This document shows positions 6,584-6,644 of a stretch of DNA of 6,644 bases, piece after piece. The notes beneath the pieces are model-generated. The model ran no database searches and was not told where the DNA came from. It was given only the letters and a program-made list of their open reading frames with translations. How positions within the stretch are numbered: position 1 is the first letter of the stretch; each line of letters starts with the position of its first letter. The stretch covers positions 1 to 6,644 of the forward strand of contig CAZGLR010000150.1 in the NCBI GenBank assembly GCA_964526635.1, given 5' to 3'. The DNA comes from CAZGLR01 sp964526635. GTDB lineage: Bacteria > Zixibacteria > MSB-5A5 > GN15 > JAAZOE01. The translations under genes were made by a program, and so were the position numbers.

Positions 6584-6612
6584 AAAAAACCCCACTCGGA
6601 TGCCGAGTGGGG
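6584..6612 (-). terminator. Rho-independent terminator for minus-strand transcription
   Basis: CCCCACTCGG (6590-6599) pairs perfectly with CCGAGTGGGG (6603-6612) around a 3-nt loop. Read on the minus strand, the 10-bp GC stem is followed immediately by six T (6589-6584) and then GATTTAATTTT. This is a textbook intrinsic terminator. It would stop transcription entering from the right toward the 3' end of uvrB, suggesting a convergent gene just outside the window. On the plus strand the stem is followed by TACCGGGG, so termination of uvrB itself is less likely. The AAAAAA on the plus side does not help uvrB. Confidence 0.75.
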
Positions 6613-6629
6613 TACCGGGGTGAGGTACG

Positions 6630-6644
6630 CGGGTACCGCACCCG
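6630..6644. other. Small hairpin at the window edge
   Basis: CGGGT (6630-6634) and ACCCG (6640-6644) can pair around ACCGC. The stretch 6611-6637 also carries GGTAC three times (6611, 6624 and 6632), giving alternative pairings. It continues the run of GC-rich palindromes after uvrB and may extend beyond the window. Confidence 0.3.

Larger units (their letters stand above)
6535..6616. repeat. Composite inverted-repeat element of two facing GC hairpins (REP/BIME-like)
   Basis: Two perfect hairpins with CCCCAC/GTGGGG arms flank a 30-bp AT-rich core (6560-6589). The outer sequences are inverted copies: GGTGCCCCAC (6535-6544) and GTGGGGTACC (6607-6616) pair at nine of ten positions. Slightly farther out, CGGGTGC (6533-6539) is repeated inverted as GCACCCG (6638-6644). 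This arrangement resembles intergenic repetitive palindromes of the REP/BIME type, or a small non-coding MITE. I cannot see copy number from one window. The alternative is a pair of unrelated terminator-like stems. Confidence 0.4.

Overview
This window is ordinary chromosomal housekeeping DNA from a Gram-negative (diderm, LPS-making) bacterium. The evidence is a BamA outer-membrane assembly protein, a Skp/OmpH periplasmic chaperone and the lipid A enzyme LpxD. G+C looks close to 50% by eye. The third POTRA region of BamA (KRGFLLSSTFKKEEWPLDKEKIIDF-like layout) and the GPGG element in the OmpH protein remind me of the FCB group and neighbouring candidate phyla (for example Zixibacteria). That placement is an impression from memory, not a result. 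A run of 10 N at 4213-4222 shows that the window comes from a scaffolded assembly.

Layout. Bases 1-4226 carry one minus-strand gene train, read right to left: rplU (ribosomal protein L21), bamA, ompH/skp, lpxD. lpxD runs off the left edge and lacks its C-terminal end. Spacings are 15, 71 and 4 bp, so co-transcription is likely, from a promoter at about 4271-4298. Bases 4227-4517 are a divergent intergenic region of about 290 bp with the rplU promoter and leader on the left and a uvrB promoter on the right. Bases 4518-6518 carry uvrB on the plus strand, complete. Bases 6519-6644 are noncoding and unusually rich in perfect GC hairpins, including one with a good rho-independent terminator layout for minus-strand transcription.

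How the genes work together. bamA, ompH and lpxD form the classic envelope-biogenesis cluster: BamA inserts beta-barrel proteins, Skp/OmpH carries them across the periplasm, and LpxD adds the second acyl chain of lipid A. Having rplU at the head of this train, with no rpmA (L27) after it, is the main oddity of gene order; it would tie envelope assembly to ribosome synthesis. uvrB (nucleotide excision repair) is divergent and functionally separate.

I found no new multi-gene system, mobile element, CRISPR array or RNA gene. The points worth a second look are the rplU-bamA linkage, a probably leaderless uvrB mRNA, the hairpin cluster after uvrB, a two-part hairpin between bamA and ompH, and the assembly gap lying exactly on the rplU start codon.
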